From Fragilaria crotonensis (Eukaryota; Bacillariophyta; Fragilariophyceae; Fragilariales; Fragilariaceae), in assembly GCA_022925895.1 (NCBI GenBank), contig JAKSYS010000348.1, positions 1 through 63,101 on the forward strand: a stretch of 63,101 nt of DNA. Reading direction: 5' to 3'. The notes under the pieces were generated by a model. It saw nothing but the letters and a program-made list of their open reading frames with translations, was not told the origin of the DNA and made no database searches. The translations under genes and the position numbers were made by a program. Positions 32,098-44,316 of the stretch are shown in pieces. Within the stretch, counting starts at the first letter, position 1, and each line of letters opens with the position of its first letter.

Positions 32098-32607
32098 CCG
32101 TAAATCTCTCTGGTTAAGACCCCACGCAGGTTAAGACCCACCCCCGCCAAAAAGGGCCGTTTTTTAGACATGTGCATGCCAATCCAGAAGTACTTCGTTC
32201 TAATTAGAATGGATAACACGACCGAAAAGAGGACGAAAAGGGCTTCAATTTGATATACAACACTCATATAATCAGACGATGTTATGAGTGATTTCTATGC
32301 AAAGATATCAGTGAATCAAAACAATTTTGACGGATTCCTTAGGTTGCCAACAGAAATTTTTGTCCCAAAACAAACCATGCATGCTTGCGCACAAAATTTT
32401 CAACAGATCAAACACGACCCCACAGAAATTTGTTGATGCGAATGGCCATTTGCTGAGCCACAAAACGCTGTCAAGCAATGAGATGAGCAACAACAACCTC
32501 TGCCTCCTCCTGTTGTTTTTGTTTGATTGTGTCACTCACCAGCATGTCCTCATCATTATCCACAGAAAAGGAAGCAGCGAAGGCCATGAGTCCACCTTTG
32601 CATCCTT

Positions 32608-33111
32608 GTGGTATCACGGTTGAGATCGTTGGTATTGGGAGGTGATCGTGGACGCTCCTGTGAAGAACACGATGTTTGCGGTGCCGTGTTGCAGGAAGAC
32701 TCGGTTGTGCGGATACGGCACGTGCAGATTCTTAATGAGATGGGAAACGAGGAATCCGCACTTGCTGTGTATTGGATTAGTGACGGTATTGACCGCTGTC
32801 GAGTGGGGTTTCTTCCTCGACACCTCACAAAGCAGTGGCAGCTTTATGATGGGCGTATCGCACAAGTGGTAGATGTCTACGAAGGGTCTGAAAGTCCCAC
32901 AAAGCGGCGAAAGAACACCCGGAATTGCGGTTGCTGCGAGGCCGTACTCATTGACAATCGTGACAAGGAGGGCACTACTACCAGTGTTGACAACCGAACA
33001 GCACGAACAGCGAGAGCAGGAATGACAGTTCTGGTTCAAAGCAACAGAAACAAGGAGAGTGAGGACGACTACTACTACTACAACTTAATTTTAATTTTGG
33101 TACGTGTTTGA
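32608..33111 (+). CDS. accessory protein of the pogo-like transposon, 167 aa
   Basis: Intact ORF running tail-to-tail with the transposase and overlapping its end by 21 bp. The core reads VVRIRHVQILNEMGNEESAL then AVYWISDGIDRCRVGFLPRH, which suggests a compact beta-rich domain with conserved Cys; the C-terminus is polar and low complexity. I recall similar small proteins near pogo-type transposases in diatoms but cannot name a domain. Function unknown; a role in transposition is inferred from position. Confidence 0.6.
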   Translation: MVSRLRSLVLGGDRGRSCEEHDVCGAVLQEDSVVRIRHVQILNEMGNEESALAVYWISDGIDRCRVGFLPRHLTKQWQLYDGRIAQVVDVYEGSESPTKRRKNTRNCGCCEAVLIDNRDKEGTTTSVDNRTARTARAGMTVLVQSNRNKESEDDYYYYNLILILVRV

Positions 33112-34930
33112 AAGGAGCGGCTCTGAGTGATCTTGTTGATCGTGTCGCTCACTCCTTTTTGCCTGTTGCACTTCATGCAGAATACGAACAAGTTGAATTG
33201 TGTCAGGTAGTGGCGGAAGAGATTCGTCCAATGCGCTGCCGCAAGAATTACCAACGACGATGCTGTTCAGCGTCCCATTGTATGTCTTGTCAATGTGCCG
33301 ATGGTTGTGCTGGTTGGCGTGTGGTCGGTTGACATCATGGTAAGAAAGGAGGGGCTCCGAATGATTTCTCATCGTCTCATCGTCATCGTTGCTGCCAACG
33401 TTCTCGTCATCATCACCGCTCCCATGATCATCGTTGCTACCCTGCTGCTGTACAATGTCATTTTGGTGTCCAACACTGCAGACTTCCTTGTCGGCAGCAT
33501 GTTGTTGTTCCTCCCCCTGCTGGTTGTGTGGATGGTAGTCTTCTTGGCAAGAAAGAAGAGGCTCCGAATGATTTCTCAGCGTCTCGTCATCATCACTTCC
33601 ATCGTACTCATCACCACCCTCATCATCCTCAGGATTGTCGTTTTGTTGATTACCAACGAAGTCGTTAACTTCATCGTCGGTGGTGTGCTCTTCTTCCTGA
33701 ACAGGAGGAACAGGATAGTAACTGTACATTCCATGTCGCCATGAGTTCCTCACCATCTGTGCTGGTAAGTCTTGACTCGAAACAGAGCACCATTCGGCGA
33801 TGTGCTTCCTGGTCGAGGGGTCAATTTTCCCTTGGTGTAAGCCCGTGCTAATCATCCATTCCTCCCACAGTTTGCGCATCCTGGACTTGAATGGTTTATT
33901 CACGCCAACATCGACGGGTTGGCACAGAGAAGTGCAACCACCAGGAATGTGTTCAACCTCAACGCCCAACCCCTCGATTGCATTCACTGTTGACCTCATC
34001 ATGTGACAGCGGTAAGAGTCAAGCAAGAGCAGCGGAACAATTCCTGGAGGTGCTTGGTCAATGTACGGCTTCAAGATCCTGTCGATCCATATGTGCATCA
34101 CTCTTTCGTCCATCCATGCATTGCTTTGGCATGCATACTCTATGTCATCTGGATACGTGACGAATTCATTTCTTTCGATTCGACCATTTGGGGCTCCTTT
34201 AAAAACAAGCAATGGGGTAAGTACTCGACCACTTGCAGACACCGTCATGGCACATGTTACTCTCTTTGTGTCGCTTGTTGACTTTCGAATGTGAATTGTG
34301 CGCAGTCCCACTGACTCAAGTGTTCTCTTCGCATTAAATGTAAATGGAACAGGCGTTTGGTCCATGTTAAGGATAAAATCTTCATGACGATTGCTCTGCG
34401 CGAGTTTCGGACGGATTGTTTGCACGTAGTCTTGGGCCAAACCTGCAGTCTCGGATGGGGATCGCTGGCTTTCATGTGTTCCCATCCTGTGCACAAGACT
34501 GTGCTTTCTGATCCACCGCCTTACTTTGATACCTTGCGTGACTCGATTTACGCTGGAACTCGGACATCAATCGAGACGCTTGAATGACGACAGTAGAAAT
34601 AGAAACTGCAAATCCTTGTTCCCTTAGTTCGAAGATGAACTTGAGTAGATCATTTTCGATTGGCGCTAACACTGAAGTAGGACCCTTAGCTGTACTCTTT
34701 GCCTTTGCATTGCCGTGTTCCACCATGGCCCTCGAAGTCGTAGACCATTCTCTGTACTGTTTTGGGATAATGTTGAGTGCTCTACATGCAGCCCTGATTG
34801 ATTCGCCCGCCTCTACACGCCTTCTCACATTCCGAACAATTGCAAGTCTCTCAAAGTTCGCGAAACGCCTCCTTTTACTGTTCCGAGGAGTAGGTGTAGT
34901 TGACCCATTCATGATGGCCAACGACGACAT
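33091..34930 (-). CDS. pogo/Tigger-like DDD transposase, one frameshift
   Basis: The N-terminal frame (ATG 34930) has a basic start and a helix-turn-helix-like region (ESIRAACRALNIIPKQYREW). It shifts by one base near 34515 into the frame 34494-33091, where RWIRKHSLVHRMGTHESQRS continues the CENP-B-type DNA-binding region. The catalytic triad is visible as NMDQTPVPF, LLLLDSYRCHM and QPVDVGVNKPFK. The last 150 residues are acidic and Gln/His/Asn-rich and hold three copies of HSEPLLS. About 610 residues in total. An intact protein would move the element by cut and paste at TA. Whether the shift is real or a read error is open. Confidence 0.85.
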
Positions 34931-35123
34931 GAAACAAACAACAATGAGAAGTGACAGTCACGTTTCACAATCGCGCGCCAAAATATGAAGGTAAAAAAGA
35001 CTATTTTATGGCGCACATTCGAACGGAATCTTGCTCTCGGTTTACGTAGTTTAAGACCCACCCCCCAAAATTTGGACAAAATCACGCACAATTCCTGGGT
35101 CTTAACCAGAGAGATTTACGGTA

Positions 35124-35555
35124 GTCGTGTACAGTCCATAGCATAAAGACTACGAGTATATAATATAAATAAAATAAAATGCATATTTTATACTCAAACC
35201 AGGATCCGGGATCAGCCCCCCCCCGCCCCACACACACTCCAGCTGCATCCACAAGCCACAAGGACTGTAGAGGTCAGGCAAATGGCGGTTTGGAACTGGA
35301 GCGAAGATAGCTAAATTTCTCTTTCAACTTACCTTCCCGTAAAGATCCACGAGCCAATATATCATACATGTACCACACGACTACCAAACGCAACCTCAAG
35401 TCCACAGTCCACACACGTCCACACTCTCCTCCATCTTCCTACTTTCCACGATACTACTACTTCTACTGTTGGTAGTACATGTATGATAACATCTTCTATT
35501 GCATTACAATCGCAACAACACACGGAGTACCTGCGAATTCAATACATCTTGTCTC
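35124..35555. other. upstream region of the OSCA-type gene
   Basis: Contains a C9-type homopolymer near 35216 and CT-rich stretches close to the start codon. No gene. Confidence 0.4.
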
Positions 35556-38500
35556 ATGGCAAGTACGACAACTAGCGGTAGCAGCCATGGCGACTCTCCT
35601 GCGGTACTGGACGTGGAGATTCCGGAACGTGCTCATGGAAACGATGTGGATGCCAATCAAAGCATAGTATCGAACCTTTCCGATGATGGAACACATTCGG
35701 CATCGGTCGTTCATCGCGTCAAGGCGAATATTACCTCCATCATGGCGGATTCGTGGGCCATTATGACTGCCAAGGATGTTCCGGATAGTGAGGAGGATGA
35801 TGATTATGGTACTAATGGCAATGGTGAACCCAAGACGACTCAAAATCAATCCAAGGACGCACTCAAAGCTCTCGGAACATTCAATACAACTGCTACTCAA
35901 TCCGAAGGTGAACAAGAACAACATCAACGTCACGAACCAACGATTGATTTCCTCTTGGACCAACCAAAAACCATGACATATGGTCGTCGCATTGCTCTGT
36001 CACTCGCCAAGCATTCATGGTACAATCCGCAACTCAAACAACAAAAACAACAATCCACGGAGAACAAGGACGGCGACAACAACAAAAATACAGTTCCTCT
36101 CGTGGAAAGGAGACCACCCAAAGTCACAAGGAAGGAAACACCATCGTTGGCCAGAGCTTGGGCCTACTTTGATCGATTTGTCTTGCCTCGCTTCACCTTG
36201 CACGAAGATGGAACGTTTGATCGACATGACTTGAAACGAGCAGAGCCAGGAGAAAGCGACCTAGAAACAAAGCTGTACCACCCATTCTGCACACCCCTAT
36301 CGCAAATGGGAGATTTTGGACTAGGAATTGGATTGTACTTTTCGACACTCCGAGCCTTGACCATTTTGACATTTCTCGCAGGATTACTCAATATTCCGAA
36401 TTTCATTTATTTCAGTGGACCCGAGTATTCCAATTCGCAACCTGGGATTCCAGACCTACTCAAGGGATCTGCCATTTGTACTGTGAAACAGTGGGTACCC
36501 TGCGAAGGTTGTCAAACCAAGAACTTTGATCGACATCGGTTCGCCACCGCCGTCTCCGTCCAAAATGAAACAGGGATCTTCACTCCAGTCAATGCGACAT
36601 TTGCTCTCAAAAACGACTGTGCGGATATTGCACTAGAACAAGGAATGATCAACTACGGAACACTACTATTCATCATCTTTGGAATTATGGTCATCAATTT
36701 CTACCAGAGACGCAAAGAAATTGAATTCGACGAAGACGAACAGACAGCACAAGATTATTCCATTCGAATCATGAATCCCCCCAAGGACGCTGTAGATCCA
36801 GCCGAATGGCGCGCGTTTTTCAAAGATGCCTTTGATGCCCACGCGACCGTCGTGACGATTGCTCTTGACAACGACCCACTCATTCGAGCCCTGCGAGAAC
36901 GCCGCGAATGCCTTCGCAAGATTGAACTCAATCTGGAACCGGGAACGTCGCTGGATACCTTGACATTGGCGAAAATTGCCGCTGAAGTTGAAACGAGCCG
37001 ACGATTCTTTGGTCGATTGTTGGCCTATGTTAGCAACGGCATTCCAGAGCACTTTGGACGCATGGCAGAACTTGAAGCGAAAATCAAGGGATGGGCCCAA
37101 CTCGATTATCCTTGTTCTAGTGTCTTTGTTACATTTGAAACGGAAGCCGAACAACGCCGAGTCCTTTCTGGACTTGCCCTTGGTTCGTACCACGTCAAAC
37201 GTCAGACTCGCTCCAAACTCGATTCAAAGTATCTCTTTCGTGGAGCGTTGGTGTTGAGCATCAAGGAACCCGACGAACCGAGTACCATCCGTTGGGCAGA
37301 TCTCAATGTCAAGAGCATTGACAAGCTCAAGCCGCTGGCCACCACGACTGTTTCTTCGCTGATTGCAATCTTTCTGATTGCGTTGCTTGTGAATGTGATT
37401 CACGAAACGTCTCCAGCGTGGGCGGCGATTGCTATCGCTGTTTTCAATAGTCTCTTTCCGATGATTGCCAAGATGCTGACCAGCCTTGAACGACATTCAT
37501 CTGAAGGTCTCAAACAAACGTCGCTCTACTTTAAGATTGCTCTCTTTCGATGGGTCAACACTGCAGTGGTCATCACAATCATCACACCTTTCACTGCAAC
37601 GGTGGAAGCAGGCAATGGACTCATTCCTTCCATTTACGCTATTTTCTTTGCTGATATTGTTACGACCAACGCTGTCCAGTTTCTAGACCCGGCCGGTCAC
37701 TTTAAGCGTCACTTTGTGGCGCCGCGTGCCAAGACCCAAGACGCCATGAATCTCGCCATGCAAGGGGCTGAAATTGAGTTGGCCGAACGATACACGAATA
37801 TGACCAAGATTTTATTCTTGACACTGTGGTATTGTTCCATCTTTCCCGGCGCCCTATTCTTTTGTTCGTTCGCACTCGGTGTCAATTATTTTGTGGATGG
37901 ATTCTGTCTAATGCGAACATGGAAACGCCTTCCTCACCTTGGAACACATTTCGCAATTTAGCCGTCGCTACTTTTTTTCGATTGCTCTCGTTGCCATGGC
38001 TGTCGTGTCATCGTACTACTGGACAGGCTTTCCATTTGACAATCTCTGCCAAAATGACAACCCAATCAGCTCTGTCTATCCTGTCGGAACGTACAATCTG
38101 AAACGAGCCGACGGCCGGAACGTGACCAGTGACGTTGTCATCGACACGGATACTGCCTCCTTCCGTTATTGTTTGCAAGACTACATGCGATATGGCAATC
38201 TGACCTTCCCTGCTCTCTCCCGATGGCAGCCGGAAGGAGGAGAATGGATGTCGGATGACCAAGAGACTGTTGTTAACATTTACGGCTGGACGAGTTTGGC
38301 GGTGATTCTCGTTGTTTTCATCTTTTTCGCGACCCTCATATTCAGCAGCGTCCGAACCATGTTTTCCGTCGGCTATGCTCACCGTGGAGATGATCAGGGC
38401 ATTCCATTTTCGCAAGTGCGAACCATATCCGCATTTGTACCACAAGTCCATTCGGCAGTCTACTCGTACCCCCTGATGGCGTGTCATTGCAGTGGCGTCG

Positions 38501-38646
38501 ACACGAATTTGTTTGATTGGACGGATCCAGATCGGCCGCACTCCTATTATGATTTGACGGAAGATGCAGATGAATTGATTGGTGACAGATCTGTACAGGA
38601 CAAGTTGGTGCTTTTCCATTCTTTCCCATTTGCCACCACCGAATGA
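35556..38646 (+). CDS. OSCA/CSC1/TMEM63-type membrane channel protein, one probable frameshift
   Basis: The first ATG of the frame is at 35556 (MASTTTSGSS). The N-terminal 230 residues are acidic and disordered. Hydrophobic segments lie near residues 255-275 and 362-382. The cytosolic domain (about 413-585) has two ferredoxin-like halves and ends in LVLSIKEPDEPSTIRWADL, the OSCA pattern before the pore. Several more membrane segments follow from residue 592. The frame stops at 37961, but the next frame continues at once (EHISQFSRRYFFSIAL) with two more membrane segments to 38646, so one base is missing near 37950. OSCA proteins are osmosensitive or mechanosensitive cation channels; that activity is inferred. 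Its 3' half is the source of the relics at 43498 and 48249. Confidence 0.78.
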
Positions 38647-39444
38647 GGCAATTGCATCAGACGAGGCAGGAGGTTAGTATCATTAGGAATAAAGTTGACA
38701 TGCTCAAAGTACGCATTTGCCTTTTTGGAGAATTCACGCAAAGATGTTTGCCTCGTGGGTCATAGACCGAGTTATCATGTGCATTGAGCTCCAGGCTGTC
38801 ATGGGATATAGCAGGGCCACTCCACTTCACACTAATGCAAGGCAATACAGTACTCCATTATTGCGTCCAGTCATTGGTGTTTATTCTTCGACTACATACT
38901 ATTGACGAGTTGTTCGTTTCTCAATTTGTCTCTACAGCAGTTACGGCAGAAGCGTTATTTGATCGGTGTCCATGTTCTTGACGAACGTTGACAATTCCAT
39001 GTCGCTGGCTCATGATTATTAGCAATAAAGGGATAGACCAGACATAGACGTTGCCGTCCGCCAAGGCTCATATACAAAGCCCTCGGCAATCCTGGAAAGA
39101 AGTAGCAGTTCAGGCTTTTGGTTTCTCCTCTGTTGCATACCTCGTGACCAGTTAATGAACTTGTAAATCACAGAAAATATCTGCAAGTGTAACGAACACG
39201 GCGTCGATTGGTGCAAGTCAATCCGTGACATGGTAGTCTTGACATGTTGATTGCGACAAAAGGTATAGCAGGAGGAATTCCTAAGTCATTCATTGTAAAG
39301 GAGATTTTATGCCGAATAAAAGGACTTCAATTCTCATGTAACATGCAATAGAATCCTAGATAAGTCCGTTAATAAACTATCTTCATGTCATTTTGCCAAC
39401 CAAAAAAAGGATTCGTTTCAGAATCACCAAAGAATAACTAAAGC
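38647..39444. other. convergent intergenic region
   Basis: About 800 bp between the OSCA-type gene and VWA copy A. The part from about 39320 matches the 3' flanks of copies B and C (TCTCATGTAACATGCAAT; GGATTCG[C/T]TTCAGAATCAC). Confidence 0.5.
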
Positions 39445-42290
39445 TTACAAGAGAGTTCCCGGAACCATGTTAGATGTGGTGAGGATGACCTGATCCTTCG
39501 TCGTAGATGGCAAGCCGTCGTAGTCAATGACGGCGGTGGCAGTAATCTCGTTGATGACTCCGTGACGTGGGTCAAGTCCAGAAACAACAAAACGGCCGAA
39601 CGAGAACCCTGATGGGCCGGCCTTCACATGACTTTCGTCAATGTTGTTTTGGACAGCCCCATTCACGCTAACCTTGAAGTCAAGAAGGACACCACCAATG
39701 GGGTTGTTGAGAAGTGCAGCCTTGAGTGCATCGGTAGTCGTCGCCAAGACTGGACCGTTCTTATTGAGCGGATTCGGAGTGTTGTCAATCAAGGCAAGAC
39801 CGTATCCCTCACGAACATCACTATCCGCCCCAATACCAATTGAAATACGCTTGACCTTGAAAGAGTCGAGTGTGGACAGCTTGCTTGCGTAGCTCGTCAA
39901 ATCAAGCCTTCTATCCTCCTTCTCCGTTGTTGTCCCTTCGCTATCGTCATCGTCGTCGTCGTCGTCACCAGTGGATTCACCGCCGCTACTCTCGTTATCG
40001 TTGTCGTCGTCATCGTCGTCGTCGTCGCCATCGTCATCGTCATCGTCGTCGTCGCCACTATCTTTGCCGTCACCGTTATCAGTCTCTTCGCGGTCTTTGT
40101 CGCCGGTCGCAACTGGGTCACCGTCAGACAAGAACAAGAGGAAGTTGTTCCTGTCCTTTGGTGCATTCTTGAAGTATTCGATGGATTTGTCCAAACCATC
40201 ATCAAAACTAGTAAAACCACCACAACGCAGGGTCTTGAGCTTTTTCAACAGCAGGGTGTTGACCTTTCTTTGATCATTGGCTTCGCATGGCGAATAAATG
40301 CCGAGATGCTCGGCGCCTGTACTGAATTCAATAAGACCAATGCTGACGTTGTCATTGCCCAAATCCGGGGTGGCAGCAATAGTCTCAAGCAGGGAAACAA
40401 TGGAAGCGATCTCAGCATCGAGGATGGTATTCGCTTTTCCGTCCTCGTCCAAGTCACCTAAGAATCAAGGAAGCATAAGATCGTGGTTGTCAATCACAAA
40501 GACTGAGCGCATACAACTTACCAACCAACGTGCCGGCAAATTTACCACACGTAGAACCAGAAGTATCAACGACAATCCCAAGATTGTAAGGCGCATCGAA
40601 GCCAGCCAACGAAATTTTACCACTCAAACACGCGGTGGGACTTCCAGTCACCTGACCGGTGGTCAAGGAAAGCTGCTGGTCTTGGAAGGCACCAGACGGG
40701 AAGGTGATTCTTCCAACTTTAGAATTGGTCTGCGTGTCCTTGTCACACACAGATGGTGCCGACTTGTCGTCAATCATGCGGTCGTAGCATGTGATTCCAG
40801 AGCAGGCACAGAAACCCAAAAAGACGTCAGGCTTGTACGCGCCATTGCGGAATGATGGCGGGCCATTTTTCCAGCATGACTCCTCAAAGTCAACACGGGC
40901 CGAGAACCAAGCTCGGTGAAAGCCTTCACAAGCTTTCTTAGTTGTAGAATCCCATGAATCTTTGTAGGCACACTCCCATGGCTTTCCACACGTGTCGATC
41001 AACTTAATGACACGCATGGACTTGAAGTCAAAAGTACGGCAATCTTTGCAATCCAATGGGTCGCGGCACACGACCTTCCCGGATGGATCCGTCGCACGGG
41101 GGTTGCTGGCGTCGTTACCAAAGACACAGCGAGAAAGAACGTCGCTGACGCCCGTTTCAACTCGAGTGAAGTAGTGAATAAAGAATCCCTTCATGCCAAG
41201 AACTCCCTTGAAGTCTTTGATACCCTGCCAGTTCCACCCCATGGTTGGTGAAAAAATGGCGTTCACGTAGGCATCGGCGAGTTTCTTGAAGAACTCCGGG
41301 CTGGGCTTTGCAATGATGAAATGCGAGCTCATTCCGCTGTTCTTGCCAGTATTGGGGAGAATGTCGGGGTAGTCGTAGGTAAAGCTGATCTTCTTCTTGT
41401 ATCTTTGAGGAAGTTGTCGAAGATGTTATCAAGAGGCTTCAGCATGAGGGTGGAGAAATCGACAAGCACTGCGGTGGTGAAACAAGAGATTGTGTGAGAG
41501 GGTGCAAGAAAGCTTTCCAGCGTTTTATTGAAAAGGATGGATCCCATACTTACCGACAGCTGGGTGGTGATCAAAGTTGAAACCTGGATACGCATGAAAT
41601 CTCTGTCTCCTGCATCGGAATCGATGTTATTCTTCACATATCCCTTCATATTCGCCTTGATGACTGGGCTACCAAGAATAGTAACCGTGTATCCCAAGTC
41701 CTGGAGAACCTTGACACGGTCGTAGGGTTCGTGGTTGGGACCCTTGCAAACAACTGCCGCTGGATGAACGACGGCGTACATGGTGGCGTTGTACTTGCTT
41801 TTAGCTGGATACGTGTTGCTGAAAATGGAGTACTTGAGGACTGCAGCGGCATCATAAAATGCATGACCTGGAGAAAGGAAAGGACAGTGATTTGTCTGGT
41901 GACTTGTGTGAATATTTGTGATAGAAGCTAATAATACATACCTGGATCGTACGAATCAGCGGCGGGGTATCCATCTGCGGGGCAACTGGCTAGAGTCAGG
42001 AAATATCCAATGTTGTTCTTCTGCAAAGGAATCAAGGATCTGACTCCTGTCGAGGCATACTGAGACTTAGGTGCAAAGAGATCTTCCCAATACTGCTTCC
42101 AATCTGGATAGTTGAAGACTGTCTTGCAGAGCCGACGGGTAGTCTCGGAAAGAGCTCTACGGCTCGCGCTCATGAGATTGGTGTTCAAAATGGCAAGGGC
42201 GCAGAGACCGAAGAAAAGGGCCTTGACTTTAAAAGTGCGTACAGGGGTAGCTGGCGCCATTCTACGGTATGTTGGATTATATCCTATCAT
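39445..42290 (-). pseudogene. GT8-like/von Willebrand A fusion gene, copy A, two frameshifts
   Basis: Four exons read as complement of 41942-42290, 41554-41867, 40522-41468 and 39445-40457, with GT-AG introns (GTATGT, GTAAGT, GTAAGT donors). The layout equals intact copy B. Copy A lacks one base after ATCCAG near 41585 and one after GATAC near 41400, each shifting frame. The protein would be about 874 aa: membrane anchor, GT8-like domain, Cys-rich segment, and a VWA domain with DTSGS. A 50-residue Asp-rich insertion absent from B and C lies in the VWA domain (about 39930-40090). If the two indels are sequencing errors, this is a functional gene. Confidence 0.8.
39930..40080 (-). repeat. Asp-codon (GAC/GAT) expansion inside the VWA domain of copy A
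   Basis: Runs of eight Asp codons, separated by Gly, Asn/Ser and Glu, sit in a loop between two VWA strands. The corresponding place in B and C is a short NKYEDNQPG-type loop. The other acidic runs in the window are similar trinucleotide expansions. Confidence 0.85.
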
Positions 42291-43497
42291 TGCTGTTTGG
42301 TTGGTGATTGATCAACAATGGCTTCTTTTACTTCGTGGTCAAGCAAAGAATTGTTTGATGCAATTGTGAACAAAGTTTGCGACGAGGGTCAAATATTCAC
42401 TTCCTTGCATTTCTTGTGCCAGCATTATGACTATTGATGACCTCTGCGGGTTTCACACTTTTAGAACTCAGTACTGGCAATAAATGTAGTAACGTCATTG
42501 ACGACATATATGGTCATGATTGTGACATATAGATGACGGAAATGAGGACCGTCTATGCCATGGATCAGTGCGACTGGTTCTCAGATTCGAAATATTTCGT
42601 ACGCGAAGTCGCATCAATGAATAAATCGCGCCTTTCGGGTCACGTGGGTTGCGTCGTGGGATCATAATTGCAGTCATCGTGCCTCAAGGTATAAGCCCAT
42701 AAATCCTGGATTAGTACTTTTGTACTATGTCGTAATTAGTCCATACTGTTCTACACGCGTCTGGTATGTCATAAACATACTTTTGTGTTCAGCCACCTGA
42801 CACATACGACGTATTGAACATTCAAAATGCATTTTAGTCAGAGTACCAAGCATATTCAACATGTGATTTGTACGACTTCCTAACAACAACGAAAAGTGGG
42901 ATCTATTTATGCTTCGTAATTTTTACTGTTGATAGTACCGTCGATCACCATGTCGCAGGCGTAAAAAGCCTCGCGCATGCGTGTCTCAAGTGTCAACCTT
43001 GAAAGGACTTCACAACCTTAGAAATCCGAAACACGAGCAGATTTAAACTCCTCTTCCTAAATACTTGTTATTTACGCATATGCCCTCGCTTACTTAGCTT
43101 TGGCATAAGATATTATTTAACGTAGGGACATAAAGGAAATGCAAATGATTGTCTACCCGGCCCTGTAGCGCATATGTCTGTGGAATGACAAAATCGAAAT
43201 TGCTATCTCATTGCAACACATGGATTTGTTGTACTTGTACGCTGATAAGTTTTTCGGCTCCCCAACCTTGCGAAACCTTTTTCATCCCAGAGCAGCAGAA
43301 TACGATCAAAACTTTCTTCTGCAATTGCTATCAAAAATCTGGTATCATATGCGTATTTGGTACCTTGTTCACATTTACATTAGGATGGTACGTGTATGAT
43401 AGCAAGCCAGATAACAGTGGAGTCCTGAGATGAGATGACAACGGTCAAAAGCGATATGCCGAGTAATTCATTCTATGTATGATGATATGCAGGTATG
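42291..43497. other. 5' flank of VWA copy A, part of the duplicated unit
   Basis: No gene. Much of it is recognisable again at 47130-48248, for example TTATGACTATTGATGACCT and GTAAAAAGCCTCG. Conserved spacing of these blocks suggests the promoter was duplicated along with the gene. Confidence 0.6.
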
Positions 43498-44010
43498 GTC
43501 AACTGTGGAACACCTTCATTCATTGCCGTCGGAATTCTGATCATAAATTCTTAACAGAAGCTCGAAGAAGTTGAATTCGACAAAGGTAAACAGGTTGCTG
43601 TGGATCCAGCCGATGCTGACCAGCCTTGAACGGCATTCATCTGAAGGTCCCAAACAAACATCGCTCTACTTTATGATTGCACTCTTCCATTGGTCAACAC
43701 TACAGTGGTCATTAACAATTACCACACCTTTCGCCGCAAGGACAGATCACGTGAAGCGTCACACTTTGCGGCGCCGCATGAGAAGACCCCAAGATGCCAT
43801 GAATTTCGGGGCTGAAATCCAGATGATGGAGCGATACACCAATATGACCAAGATATTATTTCTTGGTACTGCGGTGTTGTTCCATTTTTCCCGGCGCTCT
43901 GTTCATTGGTTCGTTTGTCCACGAAATCATTGTCACTGTGGACGGATTCTGTCTGATGCGAACAAAATGCACTTGTTGCCACGGAGGTCGTTTCATCTGG
44001 CCTGAGGACA
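43498..44010 (+). pseudogene. OSCA-type relic 1 (unit 2)
   Basis: Matches the 3' half of the OSCA-type gene. It starts at the equivalent of 36648 (CAACT[A/G][C/T]GGAACA), then at GATCCAGCCGA jumps about 0.66 kb to TGCTGACCAGCCTTGAACG. It continues through TSLERHSSEG, a second deletion, and ERYTNMTKILFL to the last preserved blocks near 43960. Frameshifts throughout. Confidence 0.85.
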
Positions 44011-44316
44011 GGTTTTCCCTGACACAACCTCTGTCGAGATGTCAACCCTTTCAACAACTGGGAGAAGTTTGCAATCCAAGCAACGACACAAGGTTTCAAC
44101 AACCGAACACAGTTGCTAGGTGCAAGCCGACCCCGAACGTGGTTGACTTGACGCGACTAAAGGTGGAATATGGTGAGTTTTGACGATTCAATTGACTTGC
44201 AATTCTCATGTAACATGCAATCGAATCCTAGAGCGGTCCATTAATTCACTATCTTCTTCTCATTTTTGCCAACCACAAAAGGATTCGCTTCAGAATCACT
44301 TGAGCACTTTACCAAA

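Larger units (their letters stand above)
32098..35121. mobile_element. pogo/Tigger-like transposon, 3.0 kb, complete ends
   Basis: Terminal inverted repeats of 25 bp begin CCGTAAATCTCTCTGG and end GACCC at both ends, perfectly matched. TA flanks both sides (32096-32097 and 35122-35123), the Tc1/mariner-type target duplication. Just inside each end a second copy of TTAAGACCCACCCCC occurs, giving paired binding-site candidates. Carries a DDD transposase (-) and a convergent accessory gene (+). Confidence 0.93.

Noticed and set aside
33108..34281. Series of plus-strand ORFs (149, 92, 89 residues) over the pogo transposase
   Set aside because: Antisense to the transposase catalytic core; no own motifs.
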